This document shows, one piece after another, positions 1 through 10,560 of a DNA stretch of 64,000 bases (positions within the stretch are counted from its first letter, which is position 1; the number at the start of each line of letters is the position of its first letter). The position numbers were made by a program, and so were the translations under genes. The DNA is from Ryuthela nishihirai (taxonomy: Eukaryota; Arthropoda; Arachnida; Araneae; Heptathelidae), in the NCBI GenBank assembly GCA_038380435.1, contig JAWZYU010000009.1, positions 60,107,901 to 60,171,900 of the forward strand. The letters are read 5' to 3'. The notes under the pieces were generated by a model. That model saw only the letters and a list, made by a program, of their open reading frames with translations. It ran no database searches and was not told where the DNA came from.

Positions 1-117
1 TAAAATAAAACGCTGATATATATCTAAAAATATTTTTATTATAATAGAATTCAATTTACTAACAACAATAGTACCTATTTATCAATAGGTATGTTATTCA
101 TAACTTCTGAATCAATA

Positions 118-1085
118 TCAGAGCCTGATTCTTTCTGAGTCTTCGATATCTGCATCTGAGTCAATATCATAGTCTACTTCACATTCAGAGTCTGATTCTT
201 CTGAGCCGTCTTTATCTTCATCATCCAATAATATATCGTCTTCAGAGCCATCGAGAGCTTTGGTAATGCACAACCAAGTCACCACGTTTTTGCACGATTT
301 TATTTTTGACCTGTTCGGACAAATGCCCACGAAATGCATCAAGTACTAGGATGTTAGGTGGGTTATGAAAACTTCCAGTACGTCTATTCCACACAACATT
401 TAGCCAGTCTTTCATAAGCTCTACCGTCATCCGTCCATTTTTTTCTGCACGAACATTAACGTATTTAGGGAAAATTTCATTCTTAGATATGGTTTTTTCG
501 ATTTAAAATTAAACATGTGGCAACTTTCGACCATCAGCGGTGATGCATAGCATCACAGTGATATGCTGCTTTTCGTAGCCTGTGTTTATAATCTTGATTT
601 CTTTAGCACCTTTGGCGTTGACGGTGTAATTTCGAGGCATATCGAAGAAGACCGGGGTTTCGTCAGCATTTCCAATTTAACTAAACTTATAATTTCTTTT
701 TTTTTTCCTTAATTTGATCTCATGTCGCTAAAAGTTAATCAGCTTCTGCTGAAAGTCTGTAGGAATATTTTGACAGATAGATTTCCAGGGCCTTAACGAT
801 AACCAGCTACAATGCAGGAGTCTGTTGCATTAGCGTAAAAATTATATCCTCTAGGATTTGGCAATTTCTCCAGCTTTTTTCTCCGGCCACTTTATTATCC
901 AATGGAATTGGAGAATTTGATAACGGGCTAACTTGTAGGCAGGGTTTCTGCGTAAAAACAAAACTTGTGTGCCGTGTGCAAAGCACGAGAAAATTCGGAA
1001 AAAAAAACTGCGATTCTAAGACGCACCCCATTTTTAGAGACGTTAAAATGGGAAAAAAGTGCGTCTTAGAATCAAACAAATACGG
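118..1085 (-). pseudogene. pogo/Tigger-like transposase relic
   Basis: Degraded transposase of the pogo/Tigger branch (DDE endonuclease of the Tc1/mariner supergroup), which would cut and paste its own DNA element in the nucleus. Read on the minus strand in several frames. About 720-790 gives an N-terminal CENP-B-like HTH stretch (SLRPWKSICQ, then DFQQKLINF, with a stop inside). About 500-660 gives GNADETPVFFDMP, which contains the first catalytic Asp. About 330-430 gives NILVLDAFRGHL, the second catalytic Asp region. About 118-270 gives the acidic tail (ALDGSEDDILLDDEDKDGSE) typical of these proteins. At least three frameshifts and internal stops separate the blocks, so it cannot be functional. 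Near 1076-1086 the sequence aaatacggtag may be part of a terminal repeat; no left terminus was found. Family assignment is firm from the motifs; exact ends are estimates. Confidence 0.8.
1012..1073. repeat. 15-bp inverted repeat near the pogo-like terminus
   Basis: gattctaagacgcac (1012-1026) is perfectly inverted at 1059-1073, with a 32-bp loop. It lies at the upstream, likely terminal, end of the pogo-like element, so it is probably a subterminal hairpin of that transposon. Confidence 0.7.
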
Positions 1086-1387
1086 TAGTTACGACATCTA
1101 AAAGCGGTTGAATGTACTAAAAGAGTCTTCCCACTGTTGCCCCTTTCACTTTGACCCCCACGCACATGCGTGTCTTGGCTACAGCTTATTCCCTCTGTTC
1201 ACGTTCCTTAAATCAATAATTGCAGTGGCGCACGCAAAAAATTCTAATGCTGCACCCATGCGTGCATAAGTGGGGGAGGGGGTGACGTGTCTGATTCTAG
1301 TAGAGGGCTGGGGGTTGATGACTTCAGTCTGTGATTTTCGAGGACTTGTCAAGGAAATATAAGCTCACCGGTCCAAAAATTAGTTAC

Positions 1388-2455
1388 CTAATAGTGCGTA
1401 ACGCATCCGTACGACAGAAGATCAGCCGAAATCCTGTCTGGCATGGATACTACCAGTGTGCGGATGTAGTGCACATCAATATTCATCCACTCTTCCAGCA
1501 GCAAATATTGCAGTTCAGCCAGATTGGCTGGACTGCAGCATTTGCTGCTGGAAGAGTGGCTGGATCGGCGCTTCACCCATTGCCCCAAAAAGTCCCACAA
1601 ATTTTCTATGGGATTCAAATCCGAGGATTTGGGGGCCAGTCGAGATGTTCGAAGGCTTCAGAATTGTAGTCGTGAAATTCCGGCACACTTCGAGCCCTGT
1701 GCACGACAATTGCCATCTTGGAAGACTGAGGTATACTTCTGGTGTTCATTATGGAGATGCTGCACAAAAGTCAACAGATGGTCGTCCAGTAGCTTCATAT
1801 AACTTTTCTGGTTCAGGTGTGACGTCACCGCAACCAAAGGACACATTTCCTCGTATGTGAAACACCTTCCGAACATCACAGAGCCTCCTCCAGCTTGAAC
1901 AGAACCTTGCACGCAGTCTGCATGGAAGGCGTCATGCAACTTACGATACACCCATCGCCTCACATCATTCGAGTACAAGCAAAAACGTGACTTATCCGAC
2001 CAGATCACACACTTCCAAGAGTCGACAGTCCAGTGTTTGTGGTGCCGTGCCCACTCTAGCCGTCCAGCCTTGTGCAGAGCTGTTAACATGGGTCTCTTCC
2101 GCGGTACTCTGCTCCAGATATCCATGGCATGCAGTTCCCTTCAGAGTATTCGTTTGGAAACAGCTTGTAGGCTTACATTGACTGACTGGAGCAATTCCTG
2201 CCTCATTTCAAAGCGGTTTGCCCTAACAGTGCATGACACACTGCGGTGGTCCCTATTGGTGAGCACAGTCTATCTGCTGCAGTGCTGGCGACGATTAGCG
2301 GTGGACTGTGATGTACGCCACTGCTATAAGACCCTTTGGACAGTACGTTTCGACACACCTGCAAATGCAGCAACATCTTGTATACTATGCCCTTTGGCTC
2401 GGCCAAACGCAATAACAGCTTTTTGCCACTCATTCACATCTTTGGCGCGACCCAT
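1388..2455 (-). pseudogene. Tc1-family transposase relic
   Basis: Minus-strand Tc1-like (DD34E) transposase, read in pieces. The start MGRAKDVNEWQKAVIAF at 2455 leads into the first HTH. A second block (2203-2433) continues the bipartite HTH. A long block (1658-2125) includes CVIWSDKSRFCLY with the first catalytic Asp, GGGSVMFG, and then FQDGNCRA. A last block (1388-1618) has NPIENLWDFLG with the catalytic Glu and the usual C-terminus ending GCVTHY and stop. Total length, about 340 codons, suits the family. At least three frameshifts break the frame. In the FQDGNCRA motif the family normally has Asp-Asp-Asn, so the second catalytic Asp appears replaced by Gly. Weakly similar sequences near 1368 and 2630 might be terminal repeats. 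Non-functional. Confidence 0.85.
1484..1563. repeat. Imperfect 36-39 bp inverted repeat inside the Tc1 C-terminus
   Basis: The segment at 1484-1522 is repeated in inverted orientation at 1528-1563 with about a 5-bp loop (shared core gctgctggaagagtgg). In the transposase frame only one copy (encoding roughly ANLAELQYLLLEEWMN) fits the family. The other encodes SHSSSSKCC in place of the expected linker, so this is a local inverted duplication that damaged the gene. Confidence 0.75.
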
Positions 2456-2757
2456 GTTTCACGGAGCGACTAACACACACATGACCACATGTGCGTTCTT
2501 GTCACTGTATGAACCCCGTAGTGCACGGCACAGCTATTTGTAGGACGCCTCTATTACTGGTGCACCCTCTGTTTCTGTCGAACGGACGTAACCCTCTTAC
2601 GGCAGGAGATGACAAATTTTTTGTCCGTTTTGCCCTTATGTTATTGAAGCCCTCAAGGGAAGATGGTTATAACTACCTCCCTACCTCCCTACCTCCCTTT
2701 GACGTACGCCACCGTACAATAATATACACAATATATAGTTACTTTCACAAAACAAAA

Positions 2758-3272
2758 GGGCGGGGGTGGCTTAGTCGGTAGCGCGCCACGCTGGTAATCT
2801 GCAGTTCCCAAGTGAGTCTTTCTTGGGCCAGCGTTGAGGTTTATCTCTGAAAAACTACCCGCCCTCGATCAGTGGCGGACACCGATGGGCTGATTAATTA
2901 GGCAATTTTATTATTACAAGATGCAAATTTTCGATTATTAATTCGATTATTTCTCTAAAGATTAGGTAATATTTATAGATAAACTTTTTTTCAACCACAG
3001 GTAAAGTGCAATCAGTGATTCAACTGATTTATTGAATAGCAAGGTTGCCGTCCGTCGTCTGGGACGTTAAGCAATATCGCCCTCTGAGGGAGAGCCATAC
3101 CCAGCGCACGTTAAAGAGCACGCTAGATGGCCTTGACGGGAGGCTATCCTCTGTATCCTAACAGCTGCCCAGTGGGTCCCATCCCCCAACTTTCTCTGAA
3201 CCTTCGGGGTCCTTGTGACCTGGTCATTTAGCCCATTGTGTCCAAAAATATACCACTCAGAGGTAAAACAAC
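2758..3272 (+). repeat. SINE-A copy 1 (tRNA-derived), split by a 137-bp repeat
   Basis: SINE-A is a tRNA-derived retroposon of about 380-390 bp. The head has A-box-like ggcttagtcggtagcgcgcc and a degenerate B box. The body includes accgatgggct, ccgtccgtcg, a cacgttaaagag block and ggccttgacgggaggct. The 3' part has tttagcccattgtgt and ends cactcagaggtaaaac. The head resembles an elongator tRNA-Met-type molecule (inference). Here the body is interrupted after accgatgggct by repeat D and resumes at about 3047. Confidence 0.85.
2894..3030 (+). repeat. Repeat D copy 1, inside SINE-A
   Basis: A 137-bp AT-rich sequence beginning ttaattaggcaatttt and ending with a palindrome-like aatcagtgattcaactgatt. 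It occurs again at 4928-5063 with roughly 85-90% identity by eye. Its position inside SINE-A shows it inserted as a discrete unit. No coding potential seen. Confidence 0.75.
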
Positions 3273-3279
3273 CTAATAA

Positions 3280-4005
3280 AATAAAGAATTTGAATTTTCA
3301 AAACATGAAAATTGAAATGCACAATGCAAACTTCATTCGTTACAAATGTAAAAATGTCGATGCATTGTAATCACCTTCATATCCTCACCGAAGTTTGATG
3401 CCTGTTTACAAGTACAAACAACAAAAATTACTCATTGAAAAGCGAATATATATTTTATGTGTAATAAAATCACCTGGAATAAAGTATTTTGACATGTCTG
3501 AGCGAAGCAATTTTGTTTCACGTTCAAAATTTGACACGGTAAATACATTTTTTTTTACTTCAACGAATCTCTACTACTTTTCCGAAAATATGGTGATCAT
3601 TGCCGCTACAACTTGAATATTTTTTCTCAGTGATCACTGACTTTTTATTAGTTTGCTCCAGCGGGCCAAGTCCCCACATTTCAGAATGTTAGCAAGGCTA
3701 GTAGAGAAAAAATAATCTTAAACTTATTTATATTTCATGCATCTTACAAGAAGTTTTTAAAGACCTGTAACACGGAGGGGAAAATGTTATACTACATTGG
3801 AGATTTCTGACCTCACTATCTTTCTTGGCCAGGAAAGTCAGGAATTTATGTCACGGATTATGTCAGGAAATTAAAAATCAATATCAATCCAAACGAAAAT
3901 TATATCAGTCAGTAAAGATATATTAATATAAATAGTCGAAAGCATTAATCTTTTAAAATTTGAAGAATATTAATTTTCTATCCATTCTTCTTCCTACTAA
4001 GAAAA
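3280..4005. other. Unassigned AT-rich interval
   Basis: No recognisable gene or repeat. Only short open frames without domain motifs. Confidence 0.5.
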
Positions 4006-4011
4006 CATGTA

Positions 4012-4225
4012 CAGTCGCTCAAAAAAGTATCCGAACGCTATGGTTGATTACAGAATTCAGAAAAAATGTCTGGCAGCGATTTTTTAAAAAATTAGTGATC
4101 TGGCAACCTTCGTGTCACGTGACACGAAGGTTGCCAGATCACTAATTTTTAAAACAATCGCTGCCAGATATTTTTTCTGAATTCTGTAATCAACCATAGC
4201 GTTCGGATACTTTTTTGAGCGACTG
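4012..4225. mobile_element. 214-bp palindromic Tc1/mariner-type MITE
   Basis: The whole element is one inverted repeat: two 107-bp arms meet without a spacer at 4118/4119 (centre tcacgtga) with only about three mismatches. It is flanked by TA on both sides (4010-4011 and 4226-4227), the target duplication of the Tc1/mariner superfamily, and its ends begin cagtcgctcaaaaaagtatc. It is non-autonomous and non-coding; open frames spanning it are artefacts. High arm identity suggests recent insertion or gene conversion between arms. Confidence 0.92.
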
Positions 4226-4229
4226 TACC

Positions 4230-4920
4230 ATATTTTTGAAGGGGAGGATTGTCCATATCATCATTGACCCCCCCCACACCACCACCCATCCCATGCGTAC
4301 GACATTGGATGGTGCATATGAATTGTATGAAATTGATTACAAACAAAATGATTTTAGGTTTCAAAACTAATCTTCTTAATAAAGAATCTTCAGTTTATGA
4401 AAGAGTATCAAAAATGTTTTGGTGTTTGATTTGAAAGATGCTAACTGATTTATTAAATAATTTTACAAATATTAATGATTTTTGATTAATACCGATGAAC
4501 AATCTAATAAAGAAAAAAAATGCCTTAGATTTCCTTCAGAATGTGCAGATAACAATACACGAGATCTTTGAACGTGACAGAAACAATTACGATGGAGATG
4601 TGTGCTTCGAGTTTGGTCACAAAGGCAGTTTGAGTGTCATTCGAAACACTTAGCAATCTTCACCTTATTATGCAAACTCGGCGAAGAACATGATGGGGTA
4701 CTGCCTGTTCCGTGTATTGCTGCCAAGCTTCCTGGTTGAAGTTGTATGCCCGGCATTCGAATAATGACCTCGAGCTACATAATGCTGTGCTTTAAGTAGC
4801 AACGTAAAACGAGATTATAATTTCAATTTAAAACAATTATAAGTTCAGGAAAGCCCACACAATGTTTTCAAGGGGTTTGCTTTACTTGCAACAATTATTA
4901 CAAACGCAAGCACAGGTAAG
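4230..4920. other. Unassigned interval
   Basis: A C-rich run at 4267-4290, then AT-rich DNA with no recognisable gene. Confidence 0.5.
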
Positions 4921-4927
4921 GAGGAAT

Positions 4928-5063
4928 TTAATTAGGCAATTTTGCTATTACAAGATGTAAATTTTGATTATCAATTCGATTATTTATCTCAAGATTACCT
5001 AATATTTGTAGATAAACTTTCTTTTAACCAAAGGTAAAATAAAATCAGTGAGTTAACTGATTT
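4928..5063 (+). repeat. Repeat D copy 2
   Basis: Second copy of the 137-bp repeat at 2894-3030, with the same start (ttaattaggcaatttt) and end (aatcagtgagttaactgatt). Here it lies in non-SINE sequence, confirming independent dispersal. Confidence 0.75.
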
Positions 5064-5069
5064 CGTTAT

Positions 5070-5840
5070 AGTCAATCAATGTATTAAAAAATTAACTTAT
5101 TGGAAAAACAGCGCTTTAAATAGAATGAATAAGATTAATTATCATTCACAGTGGACAAATCTTTCAACTATGGACCATTAATTCGTAATAGCAATCCTTT
5201 TATAGTTTCAGAGGAGAGCTTTAGATAATTTCAGCCCAAAATATGATTGGCTATTGCCCGTTTTTCCAACCATTTTAATGACCACTATCATTATCTCATA
5301 TTTGAAAGATATATCACAGATGCTATGAGCGGAAAATTTTAAAAAACATAATTTTTGTACTATCACATGAACCAGGAGTATACTATTGCTAGTGAAAAAC
5401 GTGGTGTGATACTGTATGTGTGACCTACACGTCTCAAGAAATGGCAATGACGACGACGATGATGATGAAGACGATGACGCCGATGACAATACTGATAAAA
5501 CAATCATTTTTTAAATCACGTTCAACAGAAACGATAAAAAATAAAACGAAATGACAACTATTTCGTTTTAATTTTTTACAATACATATCATTTGGAATTT
5601 ATTTATATTAAATTTAATTTGATGGATACACCAAATTTAATTTGATGGATGAGATTGATGGGCTGAGTTAATTGGCGACAAGGTTAAAATGAAATTAATG
5701 AACTTAATTGGAAGAAAAACGTAAAACTGGGACTCCTCCTCTAATCACTGTCTCCTTTAATCAATTTTTTTTAACAAATTGAAAAAACACTGCCATTACT
5801 AGATTTAAGCAGTGGAACGAACATTTGGGTTCAGCTCGAG
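5070..5840. other. Unassigned interval with gac/gat simple repeat
   Basis: AT-rich, no gene seen. A gacgacgatgatgatgaaga-type simple repeat (5449-5490) creates a serine-rich open frame on the minus strand that I regard as spurious. A 17-bp direct repeat (aaatttaatttgatgga) lies at about 5609-5648. Confidence 0.5.
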
Positions 5841-5849
5841 GAACTCCAC

Positions 5850-6083
5850 AGTTCCTCGGGAGGTGACCGTATGGTTAGCGTGCTCGGCTACTGATCAAAG
5901 GGACCTGGATTTGACCCCTGGGTTAGACATGGATATTTGTGTTGTCTTTCCGCTCAGTTCTCGCCTGCCTCACAGATCTCATGATTACGATGTACCCGTC
6001 GCTATAGTCCCGTCTACTATAGTATTTAAACTGCCTCCAGTCAGACCTCTGTGACAAGTAGCAGCTTGAGGAGGTATATTTTA
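5850..6083 (+). repeat. SINE-B copy 1
   Basis: SINE-B is a tRNA-derived SINE of about 200 bp. It has a Ser/Leu-type head (gccgagtggttagcgcactt), a B box ggttcgagccc, then ggcatggatatttgtgttgt, a cagacctctgtggcaagcag block, gctgcttgaggg and a ttta-rich tail. This copy is diverged (gaccgtatggttagcgtgct and tttgacccctggg in the boxes) but complete to the gcagcttgaggaggtat end. Confidence 0.85.
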
Positions 6084-6270
6084 ATTACAGTTTGAATATC
6101 ATTGCTGTACAAAGTAATCATATATCATTTCACTTATTAGGTATTCTATAACACCTAACAATTTTCCACAAACTATGACTCTCGACAGAGTTAAAAAAAA
6201 ACTCCTAGAAATCGAGAAACCTATTAAAATTAGGGTCTTGAAATTCTAACAATTTCTGCAGAATCTCTCT

Positions 6271-6642
6271 CAGGGGCGGGGTTTGACTCGGGCCTTAGCG
6301 CACCTGGCTCGCAATCTGCAGTTTCTAGTTTTGAGTTGCACCTGAGCCATCGCTGAGATTTATCCCGGCTATACTCCATCCTTGCCTTCAATCAGAAAAG
6401 GACATCACTTGGAATGGATGTCGTTCGTCGGATGGTACTTAGAGCCATGACCCCATATATAGGAGAATCATACCTTTAGCACGTTAAATAACAAGTTGGA
6501 TGGCATTGAAGGGAGGGTCCATCTGTCTAGTAACAGCTATCCAGTGGGGTCCCTTGCCAAACTTTCTCTGTGCCCTTGGTACACTTGTGACCAAGCCATT
6601 TAGTCTATTTTGTGCTCAAAAGTATCCTCAGAGGTAAAACAA
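6271..6642 (+). repeat. SINE-A copy 2
   Basis: Full-length but diverged SINE-A: tRNA-like head (cttagcgcacctggctcg), atcgctgagatttatc, tcggatgg, cacgttaaataac, a tggcattgaagggagg block, and 3' end ctcagaggtaaaacaac. Confidence 0.85.
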
Positions 6643-6644
6643 CT

Positions 6645-7490
6645 TTACCGAACTCAAGAATCTCTCTGAATAAAGCATATACTGTTTACACAACTTTAGT
6701 CACTTTTCACAACAAGTTGTTCAATGTGGAGCTGATAATTCTGTTGATCATAACAATGTAAGCATCTGTGTAACCATAAATGCGATGGTTGTAGTCCACC
6801 ATAAAAAATAATATAATTACACTTCGATAGAGTTTGCCAAAATTTTTGTCGTAGGAAATAATCGAGATCTTTCAACGAAATAATCGAGATCTTTCAAAGA
6901 AATAATCTTTACTTCTATATATATTATTATCACGTGCGATCACAAAATGCCCTTTGTTCTGCACAAAGACGTTATTTCATCACTTAACATATACGTCTTA
7001 AACTTTTAATGTATTCACTTCCAAAATATATGTATTTGTCTTCTAAGCAACTTTGCTATCCTATTAGTACAGCGTAAGCAGTGACAGAGGTTAAATCGGC
7101 GATGATTTTTTCGTCTGAAATGAACATAAATTAAGTCGACCTTTCAAATCCTGAAAATTTCATCTATTAACATATTTTTCATTTGCCTTAAACAATTACT
7201 TATATCTCATGACTTAAAGAAAATAAATAACTGGAAGAGAGATCGATACTGTTTTGAGAGTGTCGTAAACATGCATAAATACTCGGCGTTATTGTACTCA
7301 TTAGTTTGAGCTTCAACTTTCAAGCCCGATTCGATATTATTGAACCCGGGAATCAGCTGTTTTAATAATTATTGATCTGAGCCTGATTAGGGAAAATTCT
7401 TTCTATGATACATTGCAGAATACAGATATAAAAATCCTTGCTGCTAAACAATTTTTTAATTCTTCCTATTATGGGTTATTGAAAAAAAAA
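6645..7490. other. Unassigned AT-rich interval
   Basis: A tandem cgagatctttcaa repeat at about 6861-6897; otherwise nothing recognised. Confidence 0.5.
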
Positions 7491-7492
7491 TA

Positions 7493-7668
7493 AATAAATC
7501 ACCACTCAAACAGCTGCTTGTCACAGAGGTTTTGACAACAAGTTGTCAGTTTAATTAGCCACAGAGAATAACTGTGTGGTATCAACAGAAGGATGACATA
7601 AGAAAGAACACGTCTGTGCCTTACACAGGGTTCTTTGATCTCTTGGCCACCGGGAAGGACTACGGATT
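7493..7668 (-). repeat. SINE-B copy 2, 5'-truncated
   Basis: Minus-strand SINE-B. From the tail (aataaatcaccactcaaac, then agctgcttgtcacagaggt) it runs to the B-box region (tacacagggttctttgatct); the A-box part of the head is missing or degraded. Confidence 0.75.
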
Positions 7669-7669
7669 T

Positions 7670-8580
7670 TACAAAATTTAAATAATCATAATTATTTGAT
7701 GGAAAAATAAAAATTATTTATAGGAAAAAAATACTAGAAGTTATTCGTAGAAAATTGCTAGAAGCTGAAAATTATGGGCAATGTCATTAACAACGCTAAG
7801 AACGATTCATTAATAAGAGAGAGAGAGAATATTTAAAAATAGTAACAAACATTGAATTGTACTCGTTTTTAATTATTAAAAATAAAACATAGGCACAGAG
7901 ACTGAATTGTGCTTGTTTTAATTGCTGTCGACTAAGTAGAATTTCAGCGACTAAATTTTGCTCGATTTTAATTACCAAAAATTAAACAGAAGTTCAAAGA
8001 CTGGATTGTGCTAATTTTTAATTGCTAAGAACTGATTAGAAGTTGGAAATTGACACCAAAATAAATTATTTATCTTATGTTTTATAGCAATTATTTTCGG
8101 AATTTCGAGAAATATTTTATATTTTAATTATGACTGAGACCGAATCGTACAAGGTATGAAAATGCATTGTAATTCTGATGATATTTGAGATAAAGTTAAA
8201 GATTTTCGGAACTAAAAATAGGTAATAACGTTCAAATATTTTTTTATCCAATTGAGGGTTCACATACATTTTTATCACTTATACCATAGTGAATTAGAGA
8301 GGTTTGGTCACATTTTCTGTAGTAAAATAAATAATTCGCAATTTCAAAACAATAATCATGTCTTAAAGAAGATATATTTGGGTTTGTGTAATTAGTTGAA
8401 GTGACGACTGCCTTCCAACAGTATTAGTAATGTGCTAGGTGAAGCCTGAACCCGACCTGATCCAGAATCATATTTTCTGTTAGTAATATTGATATTGTTA
8501 TGAATTTAACGGATGGAAACTGAATATGAGTTCAAAAAAAAATAATATTTAACAATTATAATTCTAAAATAATGTAATTT
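7670..8580. other. Unassigned AT-rich interval
   Basis: Contains a loose repetition of tgaattgtgct/tttttaattgct near 7845-8030 (about 60-70 bp spacing), otherwise unrecognised. Confidence 0.4.
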
Positions 8581-8585
8581 ATTAC

Positions 8586-8651
8586 AAAAGTATGAATGGG
8601 GGCAAAAGAAAAGTATGAATGGGGGCAAAAGAAAAGTATGAAAGGGGGCAA
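8586..8651. repeat. 23-bp tandem repeat, three copies
   Basis: Unit aaaagtatgaatgggggcaa plus aag, three near-identical copies. It abuts the gypsy LTR end at 8652, and the ggggca element looks like a polypurine tract, though here it lies outside the element. Confidence 0.8.
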
Positions 8652-9189
8652 TGTTATCAACCAACACAAATATTCATCAACATAAAAATAAATCTTAAGA
8701 AGACATAGCATTTTACTACTATTTCTACTAAGGGTTGTTTCCTCTATAATTCTTACTATCTACGATCAAAGCATAAAATAAGGCTTGTTACAACACTCGA
8801 TAACTTACACAATCATATTTGTGAATAAACCTGTAATCTACCAAGAATAACCATATCAAGTTTTGTAAACAAACTAAAGATATCTATGCATCAAACGATG
8901 AACTCTTCCTACAGAAAAGTTGAGATCAGCTCTGCTTGTTCGAGAATATAACCTCCTCAGCACACACCAAATAAAAACATTCTTCTTTATACTATAGTGC
9001 ACAGACAAAGACAAACTACGTTTCCTCCACACACTAATTTCTCTTAATTACAACTCTCTTATTCTTTGTTTTTAAGTTAAGTTCGTTCGAAGTGGTTGGT
9101 GACATAATTCTCACGCTGTAGTTCACGCGAATAGTAATACGTTACATCACATCACGGTTTCATTATTGCTCGTTCATCTTGTCGTAACA
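8652..9189 (-). repeat. Gypsy 3' LTR (538 bp)
   Basis: On the minus strand it begins TGTTACGACA at 9189 and ends GGTTGATAACA at 8652, giving the TG...CA ends with an inverted TGTTA/TAACA repeat expected of an LTR. It lies immediately downstream of the pol remnant, separated by a purine-rich tract (minus-strand aaggagggggcaa, about 9190-9203) that fits a polypurine primer. Related LTR sequences occur at 44104 (plus) and 63966 (minus). Confidence 0.85.
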
Positions 9190-10560
9190 TTGCCCCCTCC
9201 TTAGGTATTGTTCGTCACGAAAAATTCTGGATTCCTAAGCTTCTTCTGTTCTTCGATGAAACGAGGCCAAACGAACCACGTGACCACCTTGCACTTTGTA
9301 GGTGGAGTCCACGAATGCGATATCCAAGTGGTTAATCCTGTTAACTACCGTATATGGACCTTCTCAAGGTTTCTCAAATTTTGGATAAAGTATCTTCTTT
9401 CTATGTGGATTATACAGCCAGACAAGATATCTTTGATTCAAAACAGTTCCATTTGTTTTACTGTCGTACCTCGTTTTGGTTCTCTCGCTTGCCAATATGA
9501 TGTTATGTCTGATTGAGTGATGGATTTCTTCTAGTCGTTATTGTAATTATTGTACTTATTGTAGAGTGGACACAGACATTGTTTCGGGCCGACCATATAA
9601 AAGGTCACAGGGAAGACGTAATTCTCTTCCATAGAACATCATGGACGGTGTCTCTCCAGTTGTTTCGAGCATTGCTGTTCTACATGCCAACAAAAAGAAT
9701 GGTATATGACGATCCGTCACGTTGACAGTCGTCGACAAAAAATTTAATAGAACAAAAAATTTAATAGTTGAGAGATTTAATAGAACAAAAAATTTAATAG
9801 TTGAGAGATTTAATAGAACAATTGCACATCTAGAATGCTAGATGTGCAATTGTTCTATTAAATCTCTCAACCATACCATCAGACTGAGGGTGTAGGGATG
9901 TTTTTTTTTCTGAATGCCTAAGAGATGCCTTTAAACACATTGGATTCAAAATTCTCTCCTTGGTCTGAGTGGAGTTTCAGAGATACTCCATACCTACTAA
10001 TCAAGTTATTTACTATTATCTCTGCAACTGTTGTTGCCTCCTGATCTTGGATGAGATCGACTTCAGGCCACTTCGTAAAATAATCCAGTACTACTAACAA
10101 ATAGCGATTCCCATCATCAGTCCTAGGAAACGGACCCATTACATTATATACGAAGTTGATGAACTCTATTACTAAGATCAATATTAATCCCTGATATTGT
10201 GATGACAGGCAAAGGTAATGAACTTCTTTCTGGAACAGTTTACATTTAGTCGATCCCAATTTTAGCTTGGTTGCCCTAAGGTTTTCAAACACTTGACGAA
10301 GATTTCTCAAATGTTGTTCAAAAGTCTTTCCAAGAACGATGATGTCGTCCAAGTAAATCAGGCAGACCTCCCAAGACAAACCTTTGAGCACCGACTCCGT
10401 TAATCGTCCAAACATTGCAGGTGCATTGCAGAGTCCAAATGACATCACTTTAAACTGCCGAAGTCCATTTTCTGTAGTGAAAGCTGTTTTCTCACGGACC
10501 ATTTCCTTCATTTCTTGCTGAAAAATTACGTTGCTCATTTTAAGAACGCAATCCCCACAT
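9190..10560 (-). pseudogene. pol: Ty3/gypsy pol relic (RT joined to integrase)
   Basis: Minus-strand Ty3/gypsy pol. Frame 10538-9918 holds reverse transcriptase motifs in order: KTAFTTENGL, FGLCNAPAMF and the catalytic LIYLDDIIV, then LFQKEVHYL. About 26 residues later comes integrase core sequence (MGPFPRTDDGN, DYFTKWPE, then a SDQGENFES region). RNase H, the integrase zinc finger and connecting sequence, several hundred residues in normal gypsy pol, are missing, yet both parts share one open frame. About 9920-9840 continues with PQSDGMVERFNRT; this is broken by a hairpin and small duplications. Then 9738-9556 gives FFLLACRTA and MMFYGRELRLPCDLLYGRPE. The C-terminal tail near 9200-9330 ends just before the polypurine tract. 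Gag, protease and the 5' LTR are absent. Non-functional. Confidence 0.9.
9800..9871. repeat. Perfect 34-bp hairpin within integrase
   Basis: Arms 9800-9833 and 9838-9871 are perfect inverted copies around a 4-bp loop (aatg). One arm encodes the integrase peptide VERFNRTIAHL; the other is an inverted duplicate. Partial direct copies of the same segment (gttgagagatttaatagaac) also lie at about 9734-9800, so the gene piece was both inverted and tandemly multiplied. Confidence 0.92.

Noticed and set aside
3960..4364. Two open frames sharing VAQKSIRTLWLITEFRKN on opposite strands
   Set aside because: Both are translations of the two arms of the palindromic MITE (4012-4225).
5208..5507. Serine-rich 99-codon minus-strand frame
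   Set aside because: The serine run comes from a gac/gat simple repeat; no other domain support.
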